In this document: one piece after another, positions 43,680 through 53,120 of the stretch | Numbering within the stretch: position 1 is the stretch's first letter | How the letters are laid out: the number at the start of each line of letters is the position of its first letter | NCBI RefSeq assembly: GCF_023242475.1 | Contig: NZ_JALJFG010000018.1 | Location: forward strand, 1-64,000 | Length of the DNA: 64,000 bases | Direction: 5' to 3' | Source: Pseudomonas sp. MWU15-20650 | Lineage (GTDB): Bacteria > Pseudomonadota > Gammaproteobacteria > Pseudomonadales > Pseudomonadaceae | The notes under the pieces: model-generated | The model's database searches: none | What the model saw: only the letters and a program-made list of their open reading frames with translations | Told to the model about the DNA's origin: nothing | Made by a program: the position numbers and the translations under genes

Positions 43680-45521
43680 TTACAGGCCGTCAAGCATCGC
43701 CTTGTTACGCACGGCGCCCTTGTCGGCACTGGTGGCCAGCAACGCATAAGCCTTCAACGCCGTGGTGACTTTGCGCGGGCGCTTCTCCACCGGCTTCCAG
43801 CCCTTCTTGTCTTGCTCGACCCGGCGTGCGGCCAGCTCTTCGTCGCTGATCAACAGGTTGATCGAGCGGTTCGGAATGTCGATCAGCACTTTGTCGCCGT
43901 CCTGTACCAGGCCAATCGCACCGCCAGCAGCGGCTTCCGGCGAAGCGTGGCCGATGGACAGGCCCGAGGTGCCGCCGGAGAAACGCCCGTCGGTCAGCAG
44001 GGCGCAGGCTTTGCCCAGGCCCTTGGATTTCAGGTAGGACGTCGGGTACAGCATCTCCTGCATACCCGGGCCACCTTTGGGGCCTTCGTAGCGGATGATC
44101 ACGATGTCGCCTTCTTTGACTTCGTCAGCGAGGATGCCACGTACCGAACTGTCCTGGCTTTCGTAGATCTTGGCGCGGCCTTCGAAGACGTGGATGGACT
44201 CATCCACACCCGCCGTTTTGACCACACAGCCGTCGAGGGCGATGTTGCCGTACAGCACGGCCAGGCCGCCTTCCTGCGAGTAGGCGTGCTCGACACTGCG
44301 GATGCAGCCGTTTTCACGGTCGTCGTCGAGGCTGTCCCAACGGGTCGACTGGCTGAACGCGGTCTGCGTCGGGATGCCGGCCGGGCCGGCCTTGAAGAAG
44401 GTGTGCACCGCTTCGTCGTCAGTCAGGGTGATATCCCACTTGGCGATGCCTTCGGCCAGGGATTTGCTGTGCACGGTCGGCAGGTCGGTGTGCAGCAGGC
44501 CGCCACGGGCCAGGGAACCGAGGATCGAGAAGATCCCACCGGCACGGTGCACGTCTTCCATGTGGTACTTCTGGATATTCGGCGCGACTTTGCACAGTTG
44601 CGGCACGTGACGGGAGAGACGGTCGATGTCGCGCAGGTCGAAATCGATCTCGGCTTCCTGGGCGGCGGCCAGCAGGTGCAGGATGGTGTTGGTGGAACCG
44701 CCCATGGCGATGTCCAGGGTCATGGCGTTTTCGAACGCCTTGAAGTTGGCGATATTGCGCGGCAACACCGACTCATCGTTCTCGCCGTAGTAGCGCTTGC
44801 ACAGCTCGACGATGGTGCGGCCGGCCTGCAGGAACAGTTGCTCGCGGTCGCTGTGGGTGGCCAGTGTGGAACCGTTGCCCGGCAAGGCCAGCCCCAGGGC
44901 TTCCACCAGGCAGTTCATCGAGTTGGCGGTGAACATGCCGGAGCACGAACCGCAGGTAGGGCAGGCGCTGCGCTCGTATTCCGCGACCTTCTCGTCAGAA
45001 GCGCTGGAATCGGCGGCGATGACCATGGCGTCGACCAGGTCCAGGCCGTGGGAGGCGAGCTTGGTCTTGCCGGCTTCCATCGGGCCGCCGGAGACGAAGA
45101 TCACCGGGATGTTCAGGCGCAGGGCGGCCATCAGCATGCCGGGGGTGATCTTGTCGCAGTTGGAAATGCACACGATGGCGTCGGCGCAGTGGGCGTTGAC
45201 CATGTACTCCACGGAGTCGGCGATGATCTCGCGGCTCGGCAGGGAATACAGCATGCCATCGTGGCCCATGGCGATGCCGTCATCCACGGCGATGGTGTTG
45301 AATTCTTTCGCCACGCCGCCGGCGCGTTCGATCTCGCGGGCGACCAGTTGGCCCAGGTCCTTGAGGTGGACGTGGCCGGGTACGAACTGGGTGAACGAGT
45401 TGGCAATCGCGATGATCGGCTTCTTGAAGTCATCATCTTTCATCCCCGTGGCACGCCACAGTGCGCGCGCGCCGGCCATGTTGCGGCCGTGGGTGGATGT
45501 TTTCGAGCGGTAATCAGGCAT
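43680..45521 (-). CDS. ilvD: Dihydroxy-acid dehydratase
   Basis: 613 residues. Third common enzyme of branched-chain amino acid synthesis; dehydrates 2,3-dihydroxy-isovalerate and -3-methylvalerate. Iron-sulphur cysteines are visible in [11 protein letters not shown] and [17 protein letters not shown]; the C-terminal swivelling domain has [22 protein letters not shown]. The E. coli-type length (about 616) implies an oxygen-sensitive [4Fe-4S] cluster. Works with IlvA, also in this window, on the isoleucine branch. Confidence 0.97.
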   Translation of the reverse strand: MPDYRSKTSTHGRNMAGARALWRATGMKDDDFKKPIIAIANSFTQFVPGHVHLKDLGQLVAREIERAGGVAKEFNTIAVDDGIAMGHDGMLYSLPSREIIADSVEYMVNAHCADAIVCISNCDKITPGMLMAALRLNIPVIFVSGGPMEAGKTKLASHGLDLVDAMVIAADSSASDEKVAEYERSACPTCGSCSGMFTANSMNCLVEALGLALPGNGSTLATHSDREQLFLQAGRTIVELCKRYYGENDESVLPRNIANFKAFENAMTLDIAMGGSTNTILHLLAAAQEAEIDFDLRDIDRLSRHVPQLCKVAPNIQKYHMEDVHRAGGIFSILGSLARGGLLHTDLPTVHSKSLAEGIAKWDITLTDDEAVHTFFKAGPAGIPTQTAFSQSTRWDSLDDDRENGCIRSVEHAYSQEGGLAVLYGNIALDGCVVKTAGVDESIHVFEGRAKIYESQDSSVRGILADEVKEGDIVIIRYEGPKGGPGMQEMLYPTSYLKSKGLGKACALLTDGRFSGGTSGLSIGHASPEAAAGGAIGLVQDGDKVLIDIPNRSINLLISDEELAARRVEQDKKGWKPVEKRPRKVTTALKAYALLATSADKGAVRNKAMLDGL

Positions 45522-45770
45522 TGGAGCACTCCGGGCGGCTAATCAAGTACTAAAGGGGAGTGAGCTTCTAATTGACGACTGGAACACCCGAAAAATGGCC
45601 GTGGTGTCCGGAAGTTGCCACTCGCATCGCGGGATCGCCGCTTGCTTGGGCCTCGAGCTCATAAACCCGCCGGGGGATGACTGGCGATGAATAGGGCCGA
45701 TTCTACACCGCTGGCGGCTGGAGGGAATGGCCGAAACCGTGAAGATAGCGGCTACGGGACGTGCGGGTGG
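45522..45770. other. Gap upstream of ilvD, no gene seen
   Basis: About 250 bp between ilvD and the first REPIN. GGAGTGCTCC just before ilvD gives a ribosome site. No leader peptide rich in branched-chain codons or terminator/antiterminator pair could be made out. The rest is presumed ilvD promoter region. Confidence 0.4.
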
Positions 45771-45872
45771 CTGTAGGAGCGAGCTTGTTCGCGAAAAACG
45801 TCAACGATAACGCAGCGCTATAGATAGCCCGTCTCGCCTATTGGTTTTTCGCGAGCAAGCTTGCTCCTACAG
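45771..45872. repeat. REPIN of the TGTAGGAGCGAGCTTG type, downstream of the RAYT gene
   Basis: CTGTAGGAGCGAGCTTGTTC and, inverted, GAGCAAGCTTGCTCCTACAG, separated by about 60 bp. The centre includes GTCAACGATAACGCAGCGCT. The copy at 46437 is nearly identical over the full length and in the same orientation. Confidence 0.88.
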
Positions 45873-45883
45873 TGGAGGGTGGT

Positions 45884-46342
45884 TCAGAGCCAGACGGCGT
45901 CCCATAGTGGGTACTGGCCGATATGCGCCACCAAACCCGCCCGCAAGGGATTGGCGACGATATAACGCGCCATTGTCTTCAAGTCGTCCTCCCGACGCAG
46001 CGCTCGATCAAAGTAGCCCTTTTGCCACAGTGTCCCTTGGCAGCTCCTCGCCTTGTTAATGGCGTGTGCACTTCGCGACTTGGTGATCCGCATCAGTCTC
46101 GGCAAATCGCCGTTGTGCAATTCAACCAGCCAATGGAAATGGTCCGGCATCACCACCCATGCCAGCGAAGACGCCTCTCCGTCGTCCTGAGCCTTTCTGA
46201 ATTCGCGAACAAGCAGGCGGCCAATGCGCCAGTCCTGGAAGATTAGCTGTCGTTGATGCGTGACAGCGGTGAGCAGGTAAATGCGGCCGGATTCTGAATA
46301 GCGGCCTGTGCGCAGCCGATGTGCGTTTTGTTGGTTGGACAT
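45884..46342 (-). CDS. REP-associated tyrosine transposase (RAYT, TnpA-REP)
   Basis: 152 residues, the normal RAYT size. Y1 transposase of the IS200/IS605 type: the HUH pair is His68-x-His70 in VVMPDHFHWLVE, WQKGYFDRALR precedes the last helix, and the nucleophile is probably Tyr127 in MARYIVANPLRAG. RAYTs are domesticated single-copy nucleases thought to move REP/REPIN sequences. The gene lies 11 bp from one REPIN and 94 bp from another of the same class, which identifies the class it serves. No sign of decay. Confidence 0.92.
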   Translation of the reverse strand: MSNQQNAHRLRTGRYSESGRIYLLTAVTHQRQLIFQDWRIGRLLVREFRKAQDDGEASSLAWVVMPDHFHWLVELHNGDLPRLMRITKSRSAHAINKARSCQGTLWQKGYFDRALRREDDLKTMARYIVANPLRAGLVAHIGQYPLWDAVWL

Positions 46343-46436
46343 TCCTTCGTCCTCTTCGTGTGGGTAGAAGAGAGACGGTAGGAGGCTGCAGTGTCTATTG
46401 GCGTTTAAACACTGGTTCTGAATATGTCATGCCTTA

Positions 46437-46539
46437 CTGTAGGAGCGAGCTTGTTCGCGAAGAACGTCAACGATAACGCAGCGCTATCAGCTAGCCCGCG
46501 TCGCCTATTGGTTTTTCGCGAGCAAGCTCGCTCCTACAG
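46437..46539. repeat. REPIN of the TGTAGGAGCGAGCTTG type, upstream of the RAYT gene
   Basis: Same arms and same internal GTCAACGATAACGCAGCGCT as the copy at 45771, with a few differences. It stands between the RAYT start and the rlmI stop. Confidence 0.88.
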
Positions 46540-46572
46540 TTGATCCGGCTTCAATTCAAACCGGTCGGGGTG

Positions 46573-47769
46573 TCAGCTATTAGGCAACAACCGGCACGTA
46601 ATGCTCTTGATATAGCGCGTCTCGGCGATCGCCGGGTGCACCGGGTGATCCGGACCCTGGCCGCCGCGTTCGAGCATCTGGATGTTGCGGTCCAGGTGGC
46701 GGGCGCTGGTGAGCAGGATGTTTTGCAGATCGTCTTCCGGCAGGTGCATGGAGCACGAAGCGCTGACCAGGATGCCGTCCTTGCTGAGCAGGCGCATGGC
46801 TTGCTCGTTGAGGCGGCGGTAGGCGCCTTCGCCGTTTTTCATGTCTTTTTTGCGTTTGATGAAGGCCGGTGGGTCGGCGACGATCACGTCGAAGCGTTCT
46901 TCGCTGGCCTTCAATTCTTTAAGCGCTTCAAAGACGTCGCCTTCGATGCAGGTCATCTTCTCGGCGAAGCCGTTCAGCGCGGCGTTGCGCTCAACGCCGT
47001 CGAGGGCGAAGGCGGAAGCGTCGACGCAGAACACTTCACTGGCGCCAAAGGCCGCTGCTTGCACGCCCCAGCCGCCGATGTAGCTGTACAGGTCCAGTAC
47101 ACGCTTGCCTTTGGCATACGGGGCCAGGCGGGCGCGGTTCATGCGGTGGTCGTAGAACCAGCCGGTTTTCTGGCCCTGGATCACCGGAGCCTCGAATTTC
47201 ACGCCGTTTTCTTCCAGCGCGACCCATTCCGGCACCAGGCCGAACACGGTTTCGACGTAGCGATTGAGGCCCTCGGCGTCACGTGCGGCGGAGTCGTTCT
47301 TGAACAGGATACCGCTCGGCTTGAGCACTTGGGTCAGGGCGGCGATCACGTCTTCTTTATGGGCCTCCATGGTCGCCGAAGCGATCTGCACCACCAGGAT
47401 GTCGCCGAAACGGTCGACCACCAGGCCCGGCAGCAGGTCGGAATCGCCGTAGACCAAGCGGTAGAACGGTTTGTCGAACAAGCGGTCACGCAGGGACAGG
47501 GCCACGTTGAGGCGGTGCACCAGCAGCGACTTGTCCAAAGGCAACTTGATGTCGCGCGACAGCAGGCGGGCGCAGATCAGGTTGTTCGGGCTCATGGCCA
47601 CGATGCCCAGGGTCTTGCCGCCGGCCGCTTCGAGGATGGCCTGGTCGCCTGCCTGGAAGCCGTGAAGTGGGGTGGCGGCCACGTCGATTTCGTTGCTGTA
47701 GACCCACAGGTGGCCGTTGCGCAAACGACGATCGGCGTTGGCTTTGAGACGCAGGCTTGGCAGGGACAT
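46573..47769 (-). CDS. rlmI: 23S rRNA (cytosine(1962)-C5)-methyltransferase
   Basis: 398 residues from MSLPSLRLKANADRRLRNGHLWVYSNEI at 47769 (GGAGCG upstream). An N-terminal PUA domain (to about 75) binds RNA; the SAM fold follows with VLDLYSYIGGWGVQAAAFGA, the VIVADPPAF motif and the catalytic Cys in SASCSMHL. Modifies C1962 of 23S rRNA. A much longer in-frame extension upstream crosses a REPIN and is not credible. Confidence 0.92.
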   Translation of the reverse strand: MSLPSLRLKANADRRLRNGHLWVYSNEIDVAATPLHGFQAGDQAILEAAGGKTLGIVAMSPNNLICARLLSRDIKLPLDKSLLVHRLNVALSLRDRLFDKPFYRLVYGDSDLLPGLVVDRFGDILVVQIASATMEAHKEDVIAALTQVLKPSGILFKNDSAARDAEGLNRYVETVFGLVPEWVALEENGVKFEAPVIQGQKTGWFYDHRMNRARLAPYAKGKRVLDLYSYIGGWGVQAAAFGASEVFCVDASAFALDGVERNAALNGFAEKMTCIEGDVFEALKELKASEERFDVIVADPPAFIKRKKDMKNGEGAYRRLNEQAMRLLSKDGILVSASCSMHLPEDDLQNILLTSARHLDRNIQMLERGGQGPDHPVHPAIAETRYIKSITCRLLPNS

Positions 47770-47835
47770 GACGTCGCTCCGGAAAAAAGAGCGGGAGTAT
47801 AACGTGTTGCGCATTACTTGGCGGCACCGCCGGAC

Positions 47836-47927
47836 ATGTGGGAGGGGGCTTGCTCCTGATAGCAGTGTATAAGCTGATATCCAAGTGACTGATTCACCGC
47901 AATCGGGAGCAAGCCCCCTCCCACATT
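47836..47927. repeat. REPIN
   Basis: CATGTGGGAGGGGGCTTGCTCC and GGGAGCAAGCCCCCTCCCAC in inverted orientation, about 50 bp apart, between the divergent rlmI and HDOD genes. Its spacer resembles that of the REPIN at 23705. Confidence 0.85.
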
Positions 47928-48010
47928 CGATCGGGTTTGAGTTGGGTTTTTGGGTGTCGGCCACGTCGGCATAAGGGGTAGAATTCGCGCCTAGCCCAGA
48001 GTGTGTACTT

Positions 48011-48877
48011 ATGTCCCAAGAGCTTTCCGCCGAGCAGATCCAACAGGCCCTGCAAGGCATCAGCGTACCGCCCCAACCGCAAATCATGGTGGATTTGCAG
48101 ATGGAGCAGTACATGCCTGACCCGGACCTGGAAGTGATCGCGCGGTTGATCTCCCAGGACCCGGGCTTGTCCGGCGCGTTGCTCAAGATCGTCAACTCGC
48201 CGTATTACGGCCTGAGCAACAAGATTGCCTCGATCCAGCGTGCGGTGAACCTGCTGGGCAGCCGGTCGGTCATCAACCTGATCAACGCCTTGTCGATCAA
48301 GGGCGAAATGAGCGACGACACTATCGTGACCCTCAATCGTTTCTGGGACACCGCCCAGGACGTGGCCATGACCTGCCTCACCCTGGCCAAGCGCACCGGC
48401 TCCCAGGCCGTGGACGAAGCCTATGCCCTGGGGCTGTTCCACGATTGTGGCGTGCCGTTGATGCTCAAGCGTTTCCCCAATTACATGGCCGTGCTGGAAG
48501 AGGCTTACGCCAATGCCGGCGCCGATTGCCGTGTGGTCGACACCGAGAACAACGCGTTCAATACCAACCATGCGGTGGTCGGCTATTACACCGCCAAATC
48601 CTGGCGCCTGCCGGAGCATGTGACCGACGCCATCGCCAATCACCACAACGCCCTGGCGATTTTCAGCGATGAGTCGTCACGTAATCCGCAGCTTAAAAAC
48701 CTGCTGGCAATCCTGAAAATGGCCGAGCATATCTGCTCGTCTTATCGCGTGCTGGGCAACCAATCGGTTGACCATGAGTGGGATGCGATTGGCCACTTGG
48801 TGCTGGATTACGTGGGCCTGTCGGACTACGACTTCGAGAGCCTGAAGTTGTCGATCCGCGAACTGGGCGCACACTGA
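48011..48877 (+). CDS. HDOD-domain signalling protein
   Basis: 288 residues made mainly of one HDOD domain (about 18-215): LEVIARLISQDPGLSGALLKIVNSPYYGL and RAVNLLGSRSVINLINALSIKG are hallmark stretches. The HD-like site is seen in ALGLFHDCGVPLMLKRFPNY. HDOD proteins lack confirmed phosphodiesterase activity and usually act in signalling scaffolds, for motility, biofilm or stress. Stand-alone here, 21 bp before mutM, so possibly cotranscribed. Confidence 0.87.
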   Translation: MSQELSAEQIQQALQGISVPPQPQIMVDLQMEQYMPDPDLEVIARLISQDPGLSGALLKIVNSPYYGLSNKIASIQRAVNLLGSRSVINLINALSIKGEMSDDTIVTLNRFWDTAQDVAMTCLTLAKRTGSQAVDEAYALGLFHDCGVPLMLKRFPNYMAVLEEAYANAGADCRVVDTENNAFNTNHAVVGYYTAKSWRLPEHVTDAIANHHNALAIFSDESSRNPQLKNLLAILKMAEHICSSYRVLGNQSVDHEWDAIGHLVLDYVGLSDYDFESLKLSIRELGAH

Positions 48878-48898
48878 CCCATTTTTCGAGAGGTACAC

Positions 48899-49711
48899 AT
48901 GCCCGAGTTACCCGAAGTCGAAACCACACGGCGCGGGATTGCGCCGCACCTGGAGGGCCAGCGCGTCAGCCGCGTGGTGGTACGCGAGCGCCGTCTGCGC
49001 TGGCCGATCCCGGACGACCTGGATGTGCGCCTGTCCGGGCAGCGCATCGTGCTGGTAGAGCGGCGGGCGAAGTACCTGTTGATCAACGCCGAAGTGGGAA
49101 CCTTGATCAGTCACTTGGGCATGTCGGGCAACCTGCGCCTGGTGGAGGTCGGCATGCCGGCGGCCAAGCATGAGCACGTGGACATCGAACTGGAGTCGGG
49201 CCTGGCCCTGCGCTACACCGACCCTCGGCGTTTTGGCGCGATGCTCTGGAGCCAGGACCCGCACAACCACGAGCTGCTGATTCGCCTGGGGCCGGAGCCG
49301 TTGACCGACCTGTTTGATGGTGAGCGCTTGTTCCAACTGTCTCGCGGGAAGTCGATGGCGGTGAAGCCATTCATCATGGACAACGCGGTGGTGGTAGGCG
49401 TGGGTAACATCTATGCCACGGAAGCACTGTTTGCGGCGGGGATCGACCCGCGCAGGGCCGCCGGCGGCATTTCCCGTGGTCGCTATTTGAAGCTGGCGAT
49501 CGAGATCAAGCGCATTCTGGCGGCGGCGATCGAGCGGGGCGGCACGACATTGCGGGACTTTATCGGCGGCGATGGGCAGCCGGGGTATTTCCAGCAGGAA
49601 CTGTTCGTCTATGGCCGTGGAGGCGAAGGGTGCAAGGTCTGTGGGGCCGAGTTACGCAATGTGGTACTGGGGCAGCGGGCGAGCGTGTTTTGCCCTAAGT
49701 GCCAGAGTTGA
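48899..49711 (+). CDS. mutM: Formamidopyrimidine-DNA glycosylase
   Basis: 270 residues. Base-excision repair glycosylase and AP lyase for 8-oxoguanine. After Met1, [12 protein letters not shown] supplies the catalytic Pro2 and Glu3; RRAKYLL carries the conserved Lys; the helix-two-turn-helix is in [16 protein letters not shown]; the C-terminal zinc finger is C-x2-C...C-x2-C (GCKVCG, FCPKC). GAGAGG stands upstream of the start. Confidence 0.96.
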   Translation: MPELPEVETTRRGIAPHLEGQRVSRVVVRERRLRWPIPDDLDVRLSGQRIVLVERRAKYLLINAEVGTLISHLGMSGNLRLVEVGMPAAKHEHVDIELESGLALRYTDPRRFGAMLWSQDPHNHELLIRLGPEPLTDLFDGERLFQLSRGKSMAVKPFIMDNAVVVGVGNIYATEALFAAGIDPRRAAGGISRGRYLKLAIEIKRILAAAIERGGTTLRDFIGGDGQPGYFQQELFVYGRGGEGCKVCGAELRNVVLGQRASVFCPKCQS

Positions 49712-49735
49712 GTGCGGTGTGATGGCGATATCGCC

Positions 49736-49816
49736 ATCGGGGGCAAGTCGAATCGTCGCACCGCCCCTCCCACATTTGAAATGCATTCCAAGTGTGGGAG
49801 GGGGCTTGCCCCCGAT
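49736..49816. repeat. REPIN with one interrupted arm
   Basis: The left arm reads ATCGGGGGCAAG, then 16 unrelated bases, then CCCCTCCCACATTT. The right arm at about 49792-49816 is the intact GTGTGGGAGGGGGCTTGCCC. Located between mutM and the convergent ferredoxin gene. Confidence 0.7.
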
Positions 49817-49842
49817 GAGGCCCTAACAGGCACTAAAGAAGT

Positions 49843-50869
<1,027 letters not shown>

Positions 50870-50914
50870 TTATGCATAAGAAAGCCGTATAGACAGCGTG
50901 AATGCCGTGTTTTT

Positions 50915-52510
50915 TCACGCTGTTTTCAGACGTTCGGCCAAGGCTGACGCCAGTTGCGCGGTCAACCCGTACACCGATAATTGGGGGTTGGCCCCAATAC
51001 TGGTGGGGAACAGCGAGCCGTCGTGGATCGACAGATTGCGCAATTGGTGATGGCGGCCGAGGCTATCGGCCACCGCGTTTTTCGGGTCTTCACCCATGGC
51101 GCAACCGCCCATCACATGGGCACTGCCCAGCGTCGTGCGGTGCAACTCCAGGCTCAAACCGTCGATCAGGCTGCGCGCCTCGGCCAAGGTGTTTACATAC
51201 CGTGCATCGTGATGCAGCGGCTTGACCGACCGGGCACCTGCCGCGAACTGGATTTCGGCCATGCTGTGGAAGGCCCGGCGCAGGCCATCCCAGGCATAGG
51301 GCGAGACTTCATAGTCGAGCACTGGCGTGCCGTCGCCGCGTAACTCAACCGTGCCGCCAGGGCTGTCGGGGTGAAAACCGTCGCGCAAAAGCGCGAGCAT
51401 GGCGTGGGTGTGGGGCAGTTGGCTCATGTCCAACGCGTTGCCAGTGCCGTAGCCACCGAACAGGGTGCTGGCCAAGCCTGGATGTAAGGGCGGCGCCTCC
51501 AGCTTGTAGGACATCTTACCGGTGGTGCCGTCCAGCCATTGGAAGTGGTCGGAATAGATCGACTGCGGCGCGCCGTAGAACGGGTTGATCACGTCGTCGA
51601 ACTGCCCGGCGGAGAAGTTCACCAAGTGCAGGAACGTACGTTTGCCCAGCCGTGAATGCGGGTCGGGCGCGTCCGAGCGCATCAACAGCGCCGGGGTGTT
51701 GATGCCGCCGCCCGAGAGTACGTAATGCTTGGCCTTGACCGTGATCTTGCGGCCGGTGGGCGCCACGCACCGCTCGTCCATGGCCACGCATTCCAGGCTG
51801 CTGATGGTGTCGCCGCTGTACTTGAGGTGCTCGGCGCGGGCCAGGTAGAGCAGCTCACCGCCTTTTTCCAGGGTGGCTGGGATGGTCGTTACCAGCATCG
51901 ATTGCTTGGCGTTGACCGGGCAACCCATGCCGCAATACCCCAGGTTGAAGCACCCACGCACGTTGCGTGGGATCACATGCCAGCTGTAGCCGAGCTTTTC
52001 GCAGCCTTTGCGAATCACATCATTGTTGGCATTCGGTGGCATCGCCCACGGTGCGATGCCCAGGCGCTGTTCCATTTTCTCGAACCACGGCGCCATCTCG
52101 GCACTGCTGTGGCCTTTCACTGCGTATTCGCTGGCCCAGTGGGCGAGGGTGGCGTCCGGCGTGCGGAAACTGGACGTCCAGTTGATCAGCGTGGTGCCGC
52201 CTACCGCCCGGCCCTGCAAGATGGTGATAGCGCCATCTTTGCTCATGCGGCCGATACCTTCCTGGTACAGGCTGGCATAGGCTTCGTCTTCCAGCAGCTT
52301 GAAGTCACTGCTGGTCTTGAGTGGGCCTTCCTCGATCAGCAGTACCTTGTAGCCGGCGGCGCTGAGGATTTCGGCGGTAGTGCCGCCACCGGCGCCGCTG
52401 CCGATGATTGCGACATCGGCCTCCAGGGTCAGGTCGTTATCGAGGGCTGCGCCATTATGGGTTTTCCAGCCACGGGCCAGGCCGTCGCGGAACAGATCGG
52501 GTACGGGCAT
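50915..52510 (-). CDS. GMC-family oxidoreductase (FAD alcohol dehydrogenase)
   Basis: 531 residues. Motifs: VAIIGSGAGGGTTAEILS (FAD Rossmann, from about residue 33), LQGRAVGGTTLINWTSSFRTP (GMC signature 1 region), YVLSGGGINTPALLM, and at the end GSAHVMGGCAMGEDPKNAV and GANPQLSVYGLTAQLA. It lacks a signal peptide of its own. The preceding gene encodes a Tat-exported small subunit, so the two probably form a complex carried out together by the Tat system, like gluconate 2-dehydrogenase subunits. Substrate may be an alcohol whose aldehyde goes to the dehydrogenase encoded further upstream. Confidence 0.85.
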   Translation of the reverse strand: MPVPDLFRDGLARGWKTHNGAALDNDLTLEADVAIIGSGAGGGTTAEILSAAGYKVLLIEEGPLKTSSDFKLLEDEAYASLYQEGIGRMSKDGAITILQGRAVGGTTLINWTSSFRTPDATLAHWASEYAVKGHSSAEMAPWFEKMEQRLGIAPWAMPPNANNDVIRKGCEKLGYSWHVIPRNVRGCFNLGYCGMGCPVNAKQSMLVTTIPATLEKGGELLYLARAEHLKYSGDTISSLECVAMDERCVAPTGRKITVKAKHYVLSGGGINTPALLMRSDAPDPHSRLGKRTFLHLVNFSAGQFDDVINPFYGAPQSIYSDHFQWLDGTTGKMSYKLEAPPLHPGLASTLFGGYGTGNALDMSQLPHTHAMLALLRDGFHPDSPGGTVELRGDGTPVLDYEVSPYAWDGLRRAFHSMAEIQFAAGARSVKPLHHDARYVNTLAEARSLIDGLSLELHRTTLGSAHVMGGCAMGEDPKNAVADSLGRHHQLRNLSIHDGSLFPTSIGANPQLSVYGLTAQLASALAERLKTA

Positions 52511-52547
52511 CGAGGTCGTCTCTGGTTTTTATTGTGAGGGATGCACA

Positions 52548-53093
52548 TCAGATTTTCGGTGGGCCGGGGTAGCCGCAGTGGGCCCAGGACTCGGGTCGGA
52601 AGTACCAGGCCATGATCACCAGCTTGAGCAGCGAGCCCTGGCCCATGCGCAGCAGGTTCAGGTAGCTGTTTTCCCAGCGGTGCAGGAAGTTGCGGATTTG
52701 CTCCGCGCTGGCGTTTTCCCAACTGCCCCAGATGCCGGTCAACGGCCCGCGGGTGATACCCATGCCCAGCACGTCGAACAGTTGCTGGGTGAGCTTGAAC
52801 ATCTCCGGCGACAGGTGCTGCAGGCTGTAGTCGAGCTTTTTCAGGGTGCTGTCAATCCCGGCGACCACTGCCTCGGCGCTCGCCGCGCCTTCCAGCAGTA
52901 CTGGGATGACCGCACGCAAGAACGGCAAGTCACTGGCGCGCAACATGGCAAAGCCACTGGCCGGGGTGCTGCTGGAGCAGCCGCTGAGGCTGGCGCCCAG
53001 CCCGGCGGTGGCCAGGAAGGCACTGGCGCACAGGCCGATTTTCAAGACGCCGCGCCGTGACAGCGTGGGTGAGTCAGTCAGGCTAGGGTTCAT
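52548..53093 (-). CDS. Tat-exported small subunit of the GMC dehydrogenase (gluconate-dehydrogenase-subunit-3-like)
   Basis: 181 residues. Twin-arginine signal LSRRGVLKIGLCASAFLATAG followed by a lipobox-like LSGC at about 37-40, so a Tat-exported lipoprotein is likely. The mature part has PFLRAVIPVLLEGAAS and LLKLVIMAWYFRPESWAHCGYPGP, the C-terminal block common to small proteins partnered with GMC oxidoreductases. It lies 37 bp upstream of the GMC gene on the same strand. No cytochrome subunit gene is adjacent, so the electron acceptor is unknown. Confidence 0.78.
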   Translation of the reverse strand: MNPSLTDSPTLSRRGVLKIGLCASAFLATAGLGASLSGCSSSTPASGFAMLRASDLPFLRAVIPVLLEGAASAEAVVAGIDSTLKKLDYSLQHLSPEMFKLTQQLFDVLGMGITRGPLTGIWGSWENASAEQIRNFLHRWENSYLNLLRMGQGSLLKLVIMAWYFRPESWAHCGYPGPPKI

Positions 53094-53120
53094 TGTTTTA
53101 GAGTCCCGAAGGTCGCGGTA

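Noticed and set aside
43812..45542. 576-codon open frame antisense to ilvD
   Set aside because: The real gene on the other strand has full catalytic motifs; the antisense frame has no recognisable domain and is a known effect of codon bias in high-GC genes.
45522..45770. Leader peptide attenuator upstream of ilvD
   Set aside because: No short frame with runs of Ile, Leu or Val codons and no alternative stem pair was found.
47770..48195. N-terminal extension of RlmI by about 140 residues
   Set aside because: The extension translates a REPIN and intergenic DNA; the start at 47769 has a ribosome site and the family opening.
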